Assembly (NCBI RefSeq): GCF_008065375.1
Contig: NZ_VJYI01000006.1
Location: forward strand, 248,001 to 312,000
DNA: 64,000 nt
Origin: Nonomuraea sp. SYSU D8015
Lineage (GTDB): Bacteria > Actinomycetota > Actinomycetes > Streptosporangiales > Streptosporangiaceae
Direction: 5' to 3'
Position numbers and translations under genes: made by a program. A model generated the notes under the pieces. It had not been told where the DNA came from, did not search any database, and was given only the letters and a program-made list of their open reading frames with translations. Below, piece by piece: positions 1 through 8,380 of this stretch (position 1 is its first letter; every line of letters begins with the position of its first letter).

Positions 1-945
1 CTGGGCGTGGGCACGGTGCTCTCCGACGTGGCGCAGTTGAGCTTTGTCCCGGCGATCGTGCCCAAGGACGGGCTCGAACGCGCCAACGGCCGCCTGGAGG
101 TCACCAAGTACGTGTCCGTGCTGGCGGGCCCGGGAGTGGGCGGCTGGCTGGTCGCCGCGGTGACCGCGCCGTTCGCGCTGCTCGCCGACGCCCTCGGATA
201 CCTGGTGTCGGGGTTCCTGCTCTCGGGGGTACGCGCCGAAGAAGAGCCCGGACGGCGGGGAGCACGGGCCGACGAGAAGCCGGAGGGACGGCCCGGTCAC
301 CGGGCGTCTGAGACGCGCGCCCGAGGGCTGCGGTCGGAGGTCGCGGAGGGCATCTCGTTCGTCATCCGGGATCCCGTGCTGCGCAGGGTGGCGATCGGCG
401 GCGCGCTCACCAGGTTGGCGCTCGGGGCCTGCGCGGTCGGCTACCCGCTGTACCTGGTGGCGGAGCTGGGCCTCAGCGCGACCGCCTACGGCCTGCTGCT
501 GTCGGCCGCCGCCGCCGGTGCCCTGGTGGGCGCGCCGCTGGCGGCCCGGCTGACCGCGAGGCTGGGCGTCGGCCCGACCATCTACGGCTCCGCGGCGGCG
601 TCGACGGTCCTGTATCTGCCCGCCCTGGCCACCGGGCCGGGCTGGCGGCTGGCGGTGTTCCCCGTCTTCTCCGCCCTCGCCGGAGTCGCCGGCGTGGTGT
701 TCAACATCGCCCAGCTCAGCCACCGCCAGCGCATCACCCCCGACCACCTGCTCGGCCGGGTCAACGCCAGCATGCGCTTCCTCATGTGGGGCGCGACGCC
801 GATCGGCGGGCTGGCCGGCGGCCTGCTGGGGGAGTGGTTCGGCGGCTACGCGGTCTTCGCCGCGGGCGTCGCCGGGCTCGGCCTGTCGTACCTGGCCGTC
901 GTCCTGGCCCCGCGGATCATGCGGACCACCGTGCCCGCCTCATGA
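1..945 (+). CDS. MFS transporter, C-terminal part (5' end outside window)
   Basis: The reading frame is open from base 1 and ends at the TGA at 943-945, so about 314 C-terminal residues are present and the true start lies upstream. The sequence alternates hydrophobic helices rich in Ala, Gly, Leu and Val with short charged loops. A hydrophilic Arg/Glu-rich central loop (about residues 78-113) separates two membrane halves, as in drug-exporter-like major facilitator proteins. It probably exports small molecules across the cytoplasmic membrane; the substrate cannot be read. The 3' end overlaps the convergent cofC by 6 bases. Confidence 0.8.
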   Translation: MGVGTVLSDVAQLSFVPAIVPKDGLERANGRLEVTKYVSVLAGPGVGGWLVAAVTAPFALLADALGYLVSGFLLSGVRAEEEPGRRGARADEKPEGRPGHRASETRARGLRSEVAEGISFVIRDPVLRRVAIGGALTRLALGACAVGYPLYLVAELGLSATAYGLLLSAAAAGALVGAPLAARLTARLGVGPTIYGSAAASTVLYLPALATGPGWRLAVFPVFSALAGVAGVVFNIAQLSHRQRITPDHLLGRVNASMRFLMWGATPIGGLAGGLLGEWFGGYAVFAAGVAGLGLSYLAVVLAPRIMRTTVPAS

Positions 946-1575
946 GCCGGGCCACAGCTCGGCGACCACCGCCGCCGTGCGCGGGCCCAGCCCGAGCGCG
1001 ATGGCCGCGCGCAGGTCGTCGGGCGTGTCCACGTCGCGCCTGACCGAGTCGATGCCCGGCACGGTAAGCTCCTTCGCCCCGGCGGCCAGGTGCTTGGCCC
1101 GCGACTCGCCGCCGAACCTGGGCGTGAACGGCTGGCCGGGACGCACCCCGTAAAAGGTCGTGCCGACGTCCAGCGCGTCGGGCACGAAGGACCGGTCGAA
1201 CTCGGCCGCCGCCGCCAGGGCCACCCCCAGCTCGGCCGGCCGCAGGGCGGGCAGGTCCGCCTGGAGCGCGCCCACGGCGTCGCCGGGCGCGACCCGTACG
1301 GCGTGGGCGGCGCCCGTGCGCAGCGCGGTGTTCAGGCCGCGGTCGGGATCGGGCACCACCTCGGCCCCCAGCGCCCCCAGGGGCCCCGCGGCGGCGGGGT
1401 CGGCCGTCACCACGATCACCCGCGCGACCAGCGGACAGGCGAGCGACGCCGCCACGGTGTCGCCGGCCACGGCCACGGCGAACTTCGTACGGTGCGGACC
1501 CGTCGCGGCGGCCAGCCTGGTCTTCGCAGCGACCAGCGTTTTCACCGGAATGACCAGTGACCAGCGGATGCTCAT
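940..1575 (-). CDS. cofC: 2-phospho-L-lactate guanylyltransferase
   Basis: CofC activates 2-phospho-L-lactate (or phosphoenolpyruvate) with GTP in coenzyme F420 synthesis. The 211-residue protein starts with the nucleotidyltransferase signature region (VIPVKTLVAAKTRLA, where family members have K-x-x-x-x-A-K-T-R-L), then carries the LQADLPAL segment that holds the metal-binding Asp and an RRDVDTPDDL motif near the C terminus; all are typical of the CofC family. I chose the ATG at 1573-1575 because the family starts just before the first beta strand; an ATG 12 bases further upstream is possible. It is transcribed away from plsC and implies an F420-using organism. Confidence 0.9.
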   Translation of the reverse strand: MSIRWSLVIPVKTLVAAKTRLAAATGPHRTKFAVAVAGDTVAASLACPLVARVIVVTADPAAAGPLGALGAEVVPDPDRGLNTALRTGAAHAVRVAPGDAVGALQADLPALRPAELGVALAAAAEFDRSFVPDALDVGTTFYGVRPGQPFTPRFGGESRAKHLAAGAKELTVPGIDSVRRDVDTPDDLRAAIALGLGPRTAAVVAELWPGS

Positions 1576-1649
1576 AGGGTTAAGCATCGTGCCTCGACAT
1601 CCCATGCGGCCAACGGGGAGACTTGGGGCTCACACCGGAGGAGGAGACC

Positions 1650-2360
1650 ATGAGCCGCCCCACGCGACCATCGCGTTTCTGGGAAACCCTGGCAGTAGTT
1701 GTGGTGAAACCGCTGTCCCGGCTCCTGGTCAAGCGGGACTGGCGGCACGGCGAGCGCATCCCCCGCACCGGCGGCCTGATCATCGCGGCCAACCACCTCT
1801 CCTGGACGGATCCGGTCCTGCTGTCGCACTTCCTCTACAACAACGGCCGCTGGCCGGTAATCCTCGCCAAGGCGGCCCTGTTCAAGGTGCCCCTCTTGGG
1901 CAAGGCCGTCACGGCGCTGCTGGCCATCCCCGTCGAACGCGGCAGCAGCGAGGCCGCCAGGTCGCTGCGGGTGTCGAAGGAGCGGCTCAGTGACGGGTGC
2001 GTGATCCTGTTCTACCCCGAGGGCACCTGCACCAGGGACCCCTCTCTGTGGCCCATGGTGGGCAAGACGGGTGTGGCGCGGCTGGCGCTGGAGACCGGCG
2101 CCCCCGTCATCCCGGTGGCCCACTGGGGGGCGCACGAGCTGCTGCCGTACGGTGAGAAGAAGCCCAGGCTGTTCCCGCGCAAGACGTTCCGCGTGAGCGT
2201 GGGGCCACCCGTGGACCTGTCGAAATACCAGGGCAAGCCGCTGCAGGCCGGCGTCCTGCGCGAGGCCACGGCCGACATCATGGCGGCGGTCACCGAGCAG
2301 TTGGCCGAGTTGCGTGGCGAGAAGGCCCCCGAGACGCCCTATGATCCCGCCAGGCGGTGA
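1650..2360 (+). CDS. plsC: 1-acyl-sn-glycerol-3-phosphate acyltransferase
   Basis: This enzyme acylates lysophosphatidate to phosphatidate at the inner face of the membrane. The 236-residue product has the acyltransferase motif NHLSWTD (His49 and Asp54, the HX4D catalytic pair) and the PEGT motif at 123-126 that contacts the glycerophosphate. The ATG at 1650 follows a GGAGGAG ribosome site, so the in-frame codons upstream are not used. The gene is followed 4 bases later by gpsA, which makes glycerol-3-phosphate, so the two form a phospholipid-precursor operon. Several actinobacterial paralogues of PlsC exist, so exact substrate preference is inferred. Confidence 0.9.
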   Translation: MSRPTRPSRFWETLAVVVVKPLSRLLVKRDWRHGERIPRTGGLIIAANHLSWTDPVLLSHFLYNNGRWPVILAKAALFKVPLLGKAVTALLAIPVERGSSEAARSLRVSKERLSDGCVILFYPEGTCTRDPSLWPMVGKTGVARLALETGAPVIPVAHWGAHELLPYGEKKPRLFPRKTFRVSVGPPVDLSKYQGKPLQAGVLREATADIMAAVTEQLAELRGEKAPETPYDPARR

Positions 2361-2364
2361 TGGC

Positions 2365-3375
2365 ATGACAAAGGTGGCCGTGTTCGGCACGGGCTCGTGG
2401 GGCACCACGTTCGCGATGGTTCTGACCGAGGCAGGCAACCAGGTCACGTTGTGGGGCCGAAGACCTGAGCTGGTCGAGGCGATCGACCGCACGCACACGA
2501 ACCCCGACTACCTGCCCGGCATCGACCTTCCGCCCGCGCTGCGCGCCACCACGGACCCGGAGCGGGCGCTCCACGGGGCCGACTTCGTGGTGCTGGCCGT
2601 GCCGTCGCAGATGCTGCGGCCCAACCTGGCCGCCTGGCGCGAGCACATCCCGGCCGGCGCGGTCCTGGTCAGCCTGATGAAGGGCATCGAGCTGGGCACG
2701 ACCAAGCGGATGAGCGAGGTGATCCGCGAGGTCGCCGAGGTGCCGGAGGAGCGGGTCGCGGTGGTCTCGGGCCCCAACCTGGCCAAGGAGATCGCCCAGC
2801 GCCAGCCCGCCGCGACGGTCGTGGCCTGCACGGACCTGTCGGTCGCCGAGCGCCTCCAGGCGATCTGCCACCTGCCGCCGTGGTTCCGCCCGTACACCAA
2901 CCCCGACGTGGTCGGCGTCGAGCTCGGCGGCGCGGTGAAGAACGTCATCGCGCTGGCCGTGGGCGTCTCCGCGGGCATGGGCATGGGCGACAACGTCAGC
3001 GCCATGCTCATCACCAGAGGCCTGGCCGAGATCTCCCGCCTGGGCGCGGCCCTCGGGGCCGACCCCCACACGTTCGCGGGGCTCGCCGGCATGGGGGACC
3101 TGGTCGCCACCTGCACCTCGCCGCTGTCGCGCAACCGCACCTTCGGCGAGAACCTCGGTAGGGGCATGACGCTGGCCGAGGTCGTCGCCGCCACCAAGCA
3201 GACCGCCGAGGGCGTCAAGTCCTGCGAGTCGGTGCTGCAGCTGGCCAGGAAGCACGACGTGGAGATGCCGATCACCGAGGTCGTCGTCGGGGTCGTGCAC
3301 GATGGCATGTCGCCGGCCGAGGCCGGAATGCTCCTCATGTCGCGATCGCCCAAACCAGAGCGTTACGGCGTGTGA
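2365..3375 (+). CDS. gpsA: Glycerol-3-phosphate dehydrogenase [NAD(P)+]
   Basis: GpsA reduces dihydroxyacetone phosphate to sn-glycerol-3-phosphate for phospholipid synthesis in the cytosol. The 336-residue protein begins with the Rossmann motif VAVFGTGSWGT and contains the conserved GGAVKN segment holding the catalytic lysine. The NRTFGENL and TAEGVKS segments are typical of the C-terminal substrate domain. The ATG at 2365 lies 4 bases after the plsC stop; earlier in-frame ATGs fall inside plsC. The stop codon lies in the loop of a perfect 11-bp hairpin that probably ends the operon before ddl. Confidence 0.95.
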   Translation: MTKVAVFGTGSWGTTFAMVLTEAGNQVTLWGRRPELVEAIDRTHTNPDYLPGIDLPPALRATTDPERALHGADFVVLAVPSQMLRPNLAAWREHIPAGAVLVSLMKGIELGTTKRMSEVIREVAEVPEERVAVVSGPNLAKEIAQRQPAATVVACTDLSVAERLQAICHLPPWFRPYTNPDVVGVELGGAVKNVIALAVGVSAGMGMGDNVSAMLITRGLAEISRLGAALGADPHTFAGLAGMGDLVATCTSPLSRNRTFGENLGRGMTLAEVVAATKQTAEGVKSCESVLQLARKHDVEMPITEVVVGVVHDGMSPAEAGMLLMSRSPKPERYGV

Positions 3376-3391
3376 CCGGGCACGCCGTAAC
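3362..3391 (+). terminator. Perfect hairpin containing the gpsA stop codon
   Basis: GTTACGGCGTG (3362-3372) pairs perfectly with CACGCCGTAAC (3381-3391) across an 8-base loop that starts with the gpsA TGA (3373-3375). There is no U-tract, so this would be a U-less terminator or an mRNA 3'-end stabiliser. It separates gpsA from ddl, which begins 49 bases later. Confidence 0.65.
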
Positions 3392-3439
3392 ACGTGCTTG
3401 GCTCGCTGTCCCCGGAACACCCCGGTAGATTCGGACACC

Positions 3440-4534
3440 ATGAGCAAGCCACGCGTCGCCGTCGTTTTCGGAGGTCGCAATTCGGAGCACGCCGTGTCCC
3501 TGATGGGCGCGGGCAGTGTGCTGGATGTGATCGACAGGAGCAAATACGAGGTGATCCCGATCGGGATCGCCCAGGACGGCAGGTGGGTGCTGGCCGCTTC
3601 CGACCAGCGGTTCGCCATCGAGGGCGGCGAGCTGCCGGTGGTCGACACCTCGGGCGCGGCGCTGGCGCTGCCCTCCGGCGGCCCCTCGCTGGTGGCGTAC
3701 GACCCGGGCAGCATCCCCGTGGAGCTCGGCCAGGTCGACGTGGTCTTCCCCGTGATGCACGGGCCGTTCGCGGAGGACGGCACCATCCAGGGGCTGCTCG
3801 AGATGGCCGGGGTGCGTTACGTCGGCTCCGGCGTGCTGGCCAGCGCGGTCGGCATGGACAAAGCTCATATGAAGACCGTGATGACCGCCGCGGGGCTGCC
3901 CACGGGGCGCTACGTCGTCGTACGCGACCGCGACTGGCGGCTCAACCGCGAGCTGGTGCTCAAGGAGGCCGAGGAGCTCGGCTGGCCGGTGTTCGTCAAG
4001 CCCGCCAGGGCCGGGTCCTCGCAGGGCATCTCCAAGGCCCACGACCGGCCCCAGCTGGAGGAGGCCGTCGAGTTCGCCCGTCAGCACGACCCCAAGGTGC
4101 TCATCGAGGCGGCGATCGAGGGCCGGGAGATCGAGTGCGCGGTGCTGGAGTCGTCCGGCGACGAGCCCGCGGCGGCGTCGCTGCCCGGCGAGGTGAAGGT
4201 CGTGGGCGGGCAGGAGTTCTTCGACTTCGAGGCGAAGTACTACCCCGACCAGATGTCGCTGACCGTGCCCGCCGACCTCCCGGCGGAGACGTCCGAGGAG
4301 CTGCGGGCCATGGCCGTGCGGGCGTTCGAGGCGCTCGACTGCGAGGGGCTCGCGCGGGTCGACTTCTTCTACACGCCCGACGGCAGGCTGGTCTTCAACG
4401 AGATCAACACGATGCCGGGGTTCACCGCGCTGTCGGTGGCGCCGCAGCTGTGGGCCGCCACCGGTGTGCCCTATCCGGAGCTGGTCGACCGGCTGATCCA
4501 GCTGGCGCTGTCGCGGCGGCCCGGGCTGCGATGA
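3440..4534 (+). CDS. ddl: D-alanine--D-alanine ligase
   Basis: Ddl joins two D-alanines with ATP to make the dipeptide of the peptidoglycan precursor, in the cytosol. The 364-residue protein starts with VAVVFGGRNSEH, has EDGTIQGLLE and the ATP-grasp segment VKPARAGSSQGISK, and ends with RVDFFY...FNEINTMPGFT, which carries metal-binding Glu and Asn. The ATG at 3440 places the VFGG strand at the family's usual position; the longer in-frame extension overlaps gpsA. It is adjacent to, and convergent with, the DUF3515 lipoprotein gene, an arrangement common in actinobacteria. Confidence 0.95.
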   Translation: MSKPRVAVVFGGRNSEHAVSLMGAGSVLDVIDRSKYEVIPIGIAQDGRWVLAASDQRFAIEGGELPVVDTSGAALALPSGGPSLVAYDPGSIPVELGQVDVVFPVMHGPFAEDGTIQGLLEMAGVRYVGSGVLASAVGMDKAHMKTVMTAAGLPTGRYVVVRDRDWRLNRELVLKEAEELGWPVFVKPARAGSSQGISKAHDRPQLEEAVEFARQHDPKVLIEAAIEGREIECAVLESSGDEPAAASLPGEVKVVGGQEFFDFEAKYYPDQMSLTVPADLPAETSEELRAMAVRAFEALDCEGLARVDFFYTPDGRLVFNEINTMPGFTALSVAPQLWAATGVPYPELVDRLIQLALSRRPGLR

Positions 4535-4960
4535 TCATTGCTGGGAGATCTGGGCGACCGGCTTCGACAGGTCCGAGAGCACCTCGGCGGGCGTGTGCTC
4601 ACCGCCGATCGTGACCTCCACATAGGCGGGGTCGGTCACGGCGGTGAACAACGTGGGCCTCTCCGGATCGGCGAACCAGCCCACGCCGCCGATCTCCTGC
4701 AGCTGGTCGGTGGGCGCCATCCTGGCCGGCCTGGGCACGCCGCAGCGCAGCGCGATCACGCCGTCACCCCAGACGGCCACGTACGGCGACTCCGGCGTGG
4801 AGGCGCCGCGCGCGGCGCCGTCGAGCGTCTGGGGCAACAGCGTCGCCAGCGTGTCGCAGGCGGCCACCGCGGGGCCCTGCGGCACGGGCGGCTCGACCTG
4901 GACGGTGCCACCGCAACCGGCGAGTGCTAGGAGAACGAGCAGGACGGCGGCGGCACGCAT
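4535..4960 (-). CDS. DUF3515 family lipoprotein
   Basis: The 141-residue product has a lipoprotein signal peptide ending LALAGCGG, with the lipid-modified Cys at residue 16, and a small exported domain with two further Cys in the pattern ACDTL...LRCGVP. It matches the DUF3515 family that sits beside ddl and thiL in many actinomycetes; function unknown. Its stop codon abuts the ddl stop codon, so the genes are convergent with no spacer. It is read in the same direction as the upstream Lrp-like gene, 13 bases away, and may be its operon partner. Confidence 0.8.
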   Translation of the reverse strand: MRAAAVLLVLLALAGCGGTVQVEPPVPQGPAVAACDTLATLLPQTLDGAARGASTPESPYVAVWGDGVIALRCGVPRPARMAPTDQLQEIGGVGWFADPERPTLFTAVTDPAYVEVTIGGEHTPAEVLSDLSKPVAQISQQ

Positions 4961-4973
4961 GCGAGGACCACCT

Positions 4974-5207
4974 TCATATGTGAACGATCGGACACGTAAG
5001 CGTACGCGTGATCCCCTCCACTGCCTGAATCTGTGCGACGACGAGTTTGCCCAGCTCGTCGACGTTTCGGGCCTCCGCGCGGACGATCACGTCGTAGGGA
5101 CCCGTCACGTCCTCCGCCTGAGTGACACCGGGAATCCCGGAAATCTCGCGAGCCACGGCGGCGGCCTTGCCGACCTCGGTCTGAATAAGGATGTAGGCCT
5201 GCACCAT
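4974..5207 (-). CDS. Lrp/AsnC ligand-binding domain protein without DNA-binding domain
   Basis: The 77-residue protein is a stand-alone AsnC_trans_reg (RAM) domain: it begins MVQAYILIQTEVGKA and contains GPYDVIVRAEA and a final ITRTLTCPIV strand. There is no helix-turn-helix. Such short proteins form ligand-binding oligomers and may modulate full-length Lrp regulators. The ATG at 5205-5207 matches the family start; a longer in-frame extension runs into the thiL leader. It is divergent from thiL. Confidence 0.85.
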   Translation of the reverse strand: MVQAYILIQTEVGKAAAVAREISGIPGVTQAEDVTGPYDVIVRAEARNVDELGKLVVAQIQAVEGITRTLTCPIVHI

Positions 5208-5254
5208 TACGTCCTCCCGGGCGATTGGATCACGCCGAAGGGCCACCGTACCCT

Positions 5255-6223
5255 GTGTGCGTCAGGAGGTGCGTCATCACAGTCGGAGATCTCGGCGAAT
5301 TCGGTGTGGTAAGTCGTATTACCGGACGTCTGCCCCAGGGAGCGGCGGTAATGCTGGGCCCGGGTGACGACGCCGCGATGGTCGGCGCGCCCGACGGGCG
5401 CGTCGTGGTGTCCACGGATTTGCTGATCGAGGGTAGGCACTTCCGCCGCGATTGGTCCAGCGCCTATGACGTGGGCCGTAAGGCCGCGGCGCAGAACCTC
5501 GCGGACGTGGCGGCCATGGGTGCCCGGCCGACGTCCATCGTGGTCGGGCTGGGGATGCCGGCGGACCTGCCGGTGGCGTGGCTGGACGGGCTGACCGACG
5601 GGTTCCGCGACGAGTGCGCCGGAGCCGGCGCGAGCGTGGCGGGTGGCGACGTCACCCGGTGCGACCTGGTGGTCCTCGGCGTGACGGCGCTGGGCGACCT
5701 GGGCGGGCGGCCTCCGGTGACCCGTGCGGGTGCCGCACCGGGGCAGGTGGTGGCGGTCGCCGGCCGGCTCGGCCACGCCGCCGCAGGGTGGGCGCTGCTC
5801 GACGCCGGGGCGCCGGTCGACTCCAGGGCGCTCCAGGAGGCCGTGGCCGCGCACCGGCGGCCCTGTCCGCCGTACGCGGAGGGGGTGCGGGCCGCCGAGC
5901 TGGGCGCGAGCGCGATGCTCGACGTCAGCGACGGCCTGCTGCAGGACCTCGGGCACGTCGCGAAGGCCAGCGGGGTGCGGATCGAGCTGGATCCCCAGGC
6001 GTTCACCGTGGGGGAGCCGGTCGCCGCGGCGGCCAAGGAATTGGGGGTCGATCCGCTGGAGTTGGTGCTCACGGGTGGCGAGGATCACGCGCTTGCGGCG
6101 GTCTTTCCTTCAGGGGTACGGCTGCCGGCGTCATGGCAGGTGGTGGGCCGGGTGGTCGAGGGCGAAGGCGTGCTGGTCTATGGACGTGAGCTGGGTCACG
6201 GCGGCTGGGATCACTTTCGGTGA
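5255..6223 (+). CDS. thiL: Thiamine-monophosphate kinase
   Basis: ThiL phosphorylates thiamine monophosphate to the active diphosphate cofactor. Visible motifs are GPGDDAAMV near the N terminus, the ATP/Mg segments VSTDLLIEGRHF and GGDVTRCD, and DVSDGLLQDL in the C-terminal half, as in the AIR-synthase-like superfamily. The start is uncertain. I give the GTG at 5255, but the best Shine-Dalgarno (AGGAGG, 5263-5268) lies downstream of it and would suit an ATC codon at 5276, just before TVGDLGEFG where homologues begin. It is divergent from the Lrp-like gene, with the partner thiD about 2.1 kb away. Confidence 0.9.
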   Translation: MCVRRCVITVGDLGEFGVVSRITGRLPQGAAVMLGPGDDAAMVGAPDGRVVVSTDLLIEGRHFRRDWSSAYDVGRKAAAQNLADVAAMGARPTSIVVGLGMPADLPVAWLDGLTDGFRDECAGAGASVAGGDVTRCDLVVLGVTALGDLGGRPPVTRAGAAPGQVVAVAGRLGHAAAGWALLDAGAPVDSRALQEAVAAHRRPCPPYAEGVRAAELGASAMLDVSDGLLQDLGHVAKASGVRIELDPQAFTVGEPVAAAAKELGVDPLELVLTGGEDHALAAVFPSGVRLPASWQVVGRVVEGEGVLVYGRELGHGGWDHFR

Positions 6224-6348
6224 TGACTTGTCCCGATTTACGTGAAATTTTCCCGATTTGGGGTATGACTAGTGGGATTGCTGTGACAACGGCGTAGCAA
6301 AGGTGTTATGAAGATTGGCGGCCACTGTAACCGGAAGAAAGGGCAGCC

Positions 6349-8364
6349 ATGGGCCGCCACGGCACAGGTGGATCCGACGACGGGGAAGAACGGGGGGAGA
6401 GCAGCGCATTCTGGGGTCCTGACGACCCGGGTGAGGCGCCGGGCTGGCCGTCCTTGCCGGACCGGCCCGAGGTGACGGGGCAGTGGGCCCCGATGCCCCG
6501 GCGAGAGAGCGCGCCGCCGCCGCGCGGACCGCAGCCCGAGCCGTTCGAGACCACCGGGGCCTTCGCGCTGCCCACCGACTCCGCCGGCGGCCTCCCACCG
6601 GCCAACGACCCTGCGGGTGCCTTCCCGCCGCCGTCCGGTCCCTTCGGCGACCAGGCCGGCCCTTTTGAGACGACGGGCGCCTTCGCGCGCCCCCTGGACT
6701 GGGACGCGTCGCCCGGCGCCCCGGGCGGTCCTTCCAACGGTCCAGGCTCTTTCGACGCCTCCGGCCCCAGGGACGCTCTTGACCCCATGAGCACGCCCGG
6801 TCCTGGCGGTGCGCCGGGATCCGGTGGCGGCCAGAGGTCTGGCGGTGCTCCGGGCCTCGGTGGCGGGCCTCAGGCCTTCGACGGCCCCGTGACCGGCGCC
6901 TTCGACGTGCCGGGAGCCTTCGACCGGCCCGGTGGCCCGCGATCCGGTGACGGCCCCTTCGACGCGCCTGCCGAGCGCACCGCCGTCTTCGGCGGTCCCC
7001 CCTTCGACGCGCCCACCGGCGGAACCGCTCCCTTCGACCGGCCGGCAGGCGGAACGGACCCCTTCGGCCAGCCGGCAGGTGGAACGGACCCTTTCGGCCG
7101 GCCAAGACGCGGCATCGGCTCCTTCGACGGCCCCGACGCTGACAACGGCCCCTTCAGCGGACCCGAGGGCGGCAACGGCCCCTTCGGCGGGCCGGACGAG
7201 CGGAGGAGTCCCTTCCTCGACGGGCCGGACATGCCCGGAAGCGCCTTCTTCGACGACCCGGACGGCGGTAACGGCGCCTTCGACGGGCCCGCGGACCGGA
7301 CGGCCAGGTTCGACCGGCCGGGGGATCCCCCTCCCATGCCCGGCGGACCGCCCGAGCCGGGCGACATCAAGGTGGCAGGCGAGCCGACGGCCATCCAGAC
7401 CCCGGCGTGGGCGGAGGCCGAGACCGGGTTCCTGGGCTCCGGCTGGTCGTCGGACTCCGGCCTGGACGAGTCCGACGAGCCCAAGGGCCGCCGCGGCCGG
7501 CGCAAGGCCAAGGGCGCCCGCGGCGGAGGCGGCGGCGCAGGCGGCGGCGAGTTGCTCGCCGCTCCGTCAGGAGGCGGCAGGGGCCGGGTAGCGCTGTTGT
7601 CCGTGGCCGCCGTGGCCGTCGTGCTCGGCGGCACCGTGGCGGGCGTCAAGCTCATGAGCTCCAGCGGGGCCGCCGACTGCGCGGGCGCCACGTGCGCGGC
7701 CGTACAGGCCACATCCACTCCGCCCACCCCCGGGGTCTCCGACACTCCGGCGGGGCAGGAGCCCGAGCCCGAGGAGGAGCCGGCGCCGGAGGAAGAGGAG
7801 ACCACGCCCTCCGAGACGCCGACGCCCACGCCCACGTACGCCGCCCGCGCGCCGCGCCGGACCACGACGCCCACGCCGAAGCCGACGCCGACCAAGACCA
7901 GGGCGAAGAAGACCCAGGAACCGACGGAGCCGGCGGAGTCGCCGGAGCCGACCGCCGAGGAGACTGAGACGCTCACACCGACCGACAACCCTTCGCCGCT
8001 GGACACCGGCGAGCCGGTCGTCAGCGCCACGCCCAGCGAGGGGCCCTTGCCCGGTGGGCCCAACGGCGGCTCGGTGAGCGTCAGCCAGACGATCAGGCAG
8101 CGCCTGACCACGTACGTGGCCGAGCTGACGCTCTCGAACACCTCTGAGGAGACGCTGGACAGGCCCACGGTCTCCGTGCCCGTCGAGGGCCGGGTCCTGG
8201 ACGTGACCGGCGCCGAATGGACCCAGGACGGCGACCTGCTGATCCTGGACCTGGCGGCGTCGCTGTCGGCGGGAGCCACGGCCGAGGTCTCGTTCACCGC
8301 CACGGGCAGGGGCGTGGAGGCCCAGACGTGCGGCATGGTGAGTGGGGAGTGCGCCGTCAGCTGA
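6349..8364 (+). CDS. Repetitive membrane-anchored protein with C-terminal CBM2-like domain
   Basis: I do not recognise a named gene. The 671-residue protein has three parts. Residues 1-410 are a Gly/Pro/Asp/Phe-rich region of degenerate repeats built on GPFDGP, GGTDPFG and ETTGAFA. A single hydrophobic helix (about 413-432) follows a basic RRGRRKAKG stretch, giving an N-in, C-out orientation. The exported part has a Pro/Thr/Glu-rich linker (about 450-570) and a beta-rich domain of about 100 residues, with two Cys near the end (QTCGMVSGEC), that resembles family 2 carbohydrate-binding modules. A wall-binding role is inference. The ATG follows GAAAGGGCA. Confidence 0.7.
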   Translation: MGRHGTGGSDDGEERGESSAFWGPDDPGEAPGWPSLPDRPEVTGQWAPMPRRESAPPPRGPQPEPFETTGAFALPTDSAGGLPPANDPAGAFPPPSGPFGDQAGPFETTGAFARPLDWDASPGAPGGPSNGPGSFDASGPRDALDPMSTPGPGGAPGSGGGQRSGGAPGLGGGPQAFDGPVTGAFDVPGAFDRPGGPRSGDGPFDAPAERTAVFGGPPFDAPTGGTAPFDRPAGGTDPFGQPAGGTDPFGRPRRGIGSFDGPDADNGPFSGPEGGNGPFGGPDERRSPFLDGPDMPGSAFFDDPDGGNGAFDGPADRTARFDRPGDPPPMPGGPPEPGDIKVAGEPTAIQTPAWAEAETGFLGSGWSSDSGLDESDEPKGRRGRRKAKGARGGGGGAGGGELLAAPSGGGRGRVALLSVAAVAVVLGGTVAGVKLMSSSGAADCAGATCAAVQATSTPPTPGVSDTPAGQEPEPEEEPAPEEEETTPSETPTPTPTYAARAPRRTTTPTPKPTPTKTRAKKTQEPTEPAESPEPTAEETETLTPTDNPSPLDTGEPVVSATPSEGPLPGGPNGGSVSVSQTIRQRLTTYVAELTLSNTSEETLDRPTVSVPVEGRVLDVTGAEWTQDGDLLILDLAASLSAGATAEVSFTATGRGVEAQTCGMVSGECAVS

Positions 8365-8380
8365 GTGGTTGGATGGGGAC

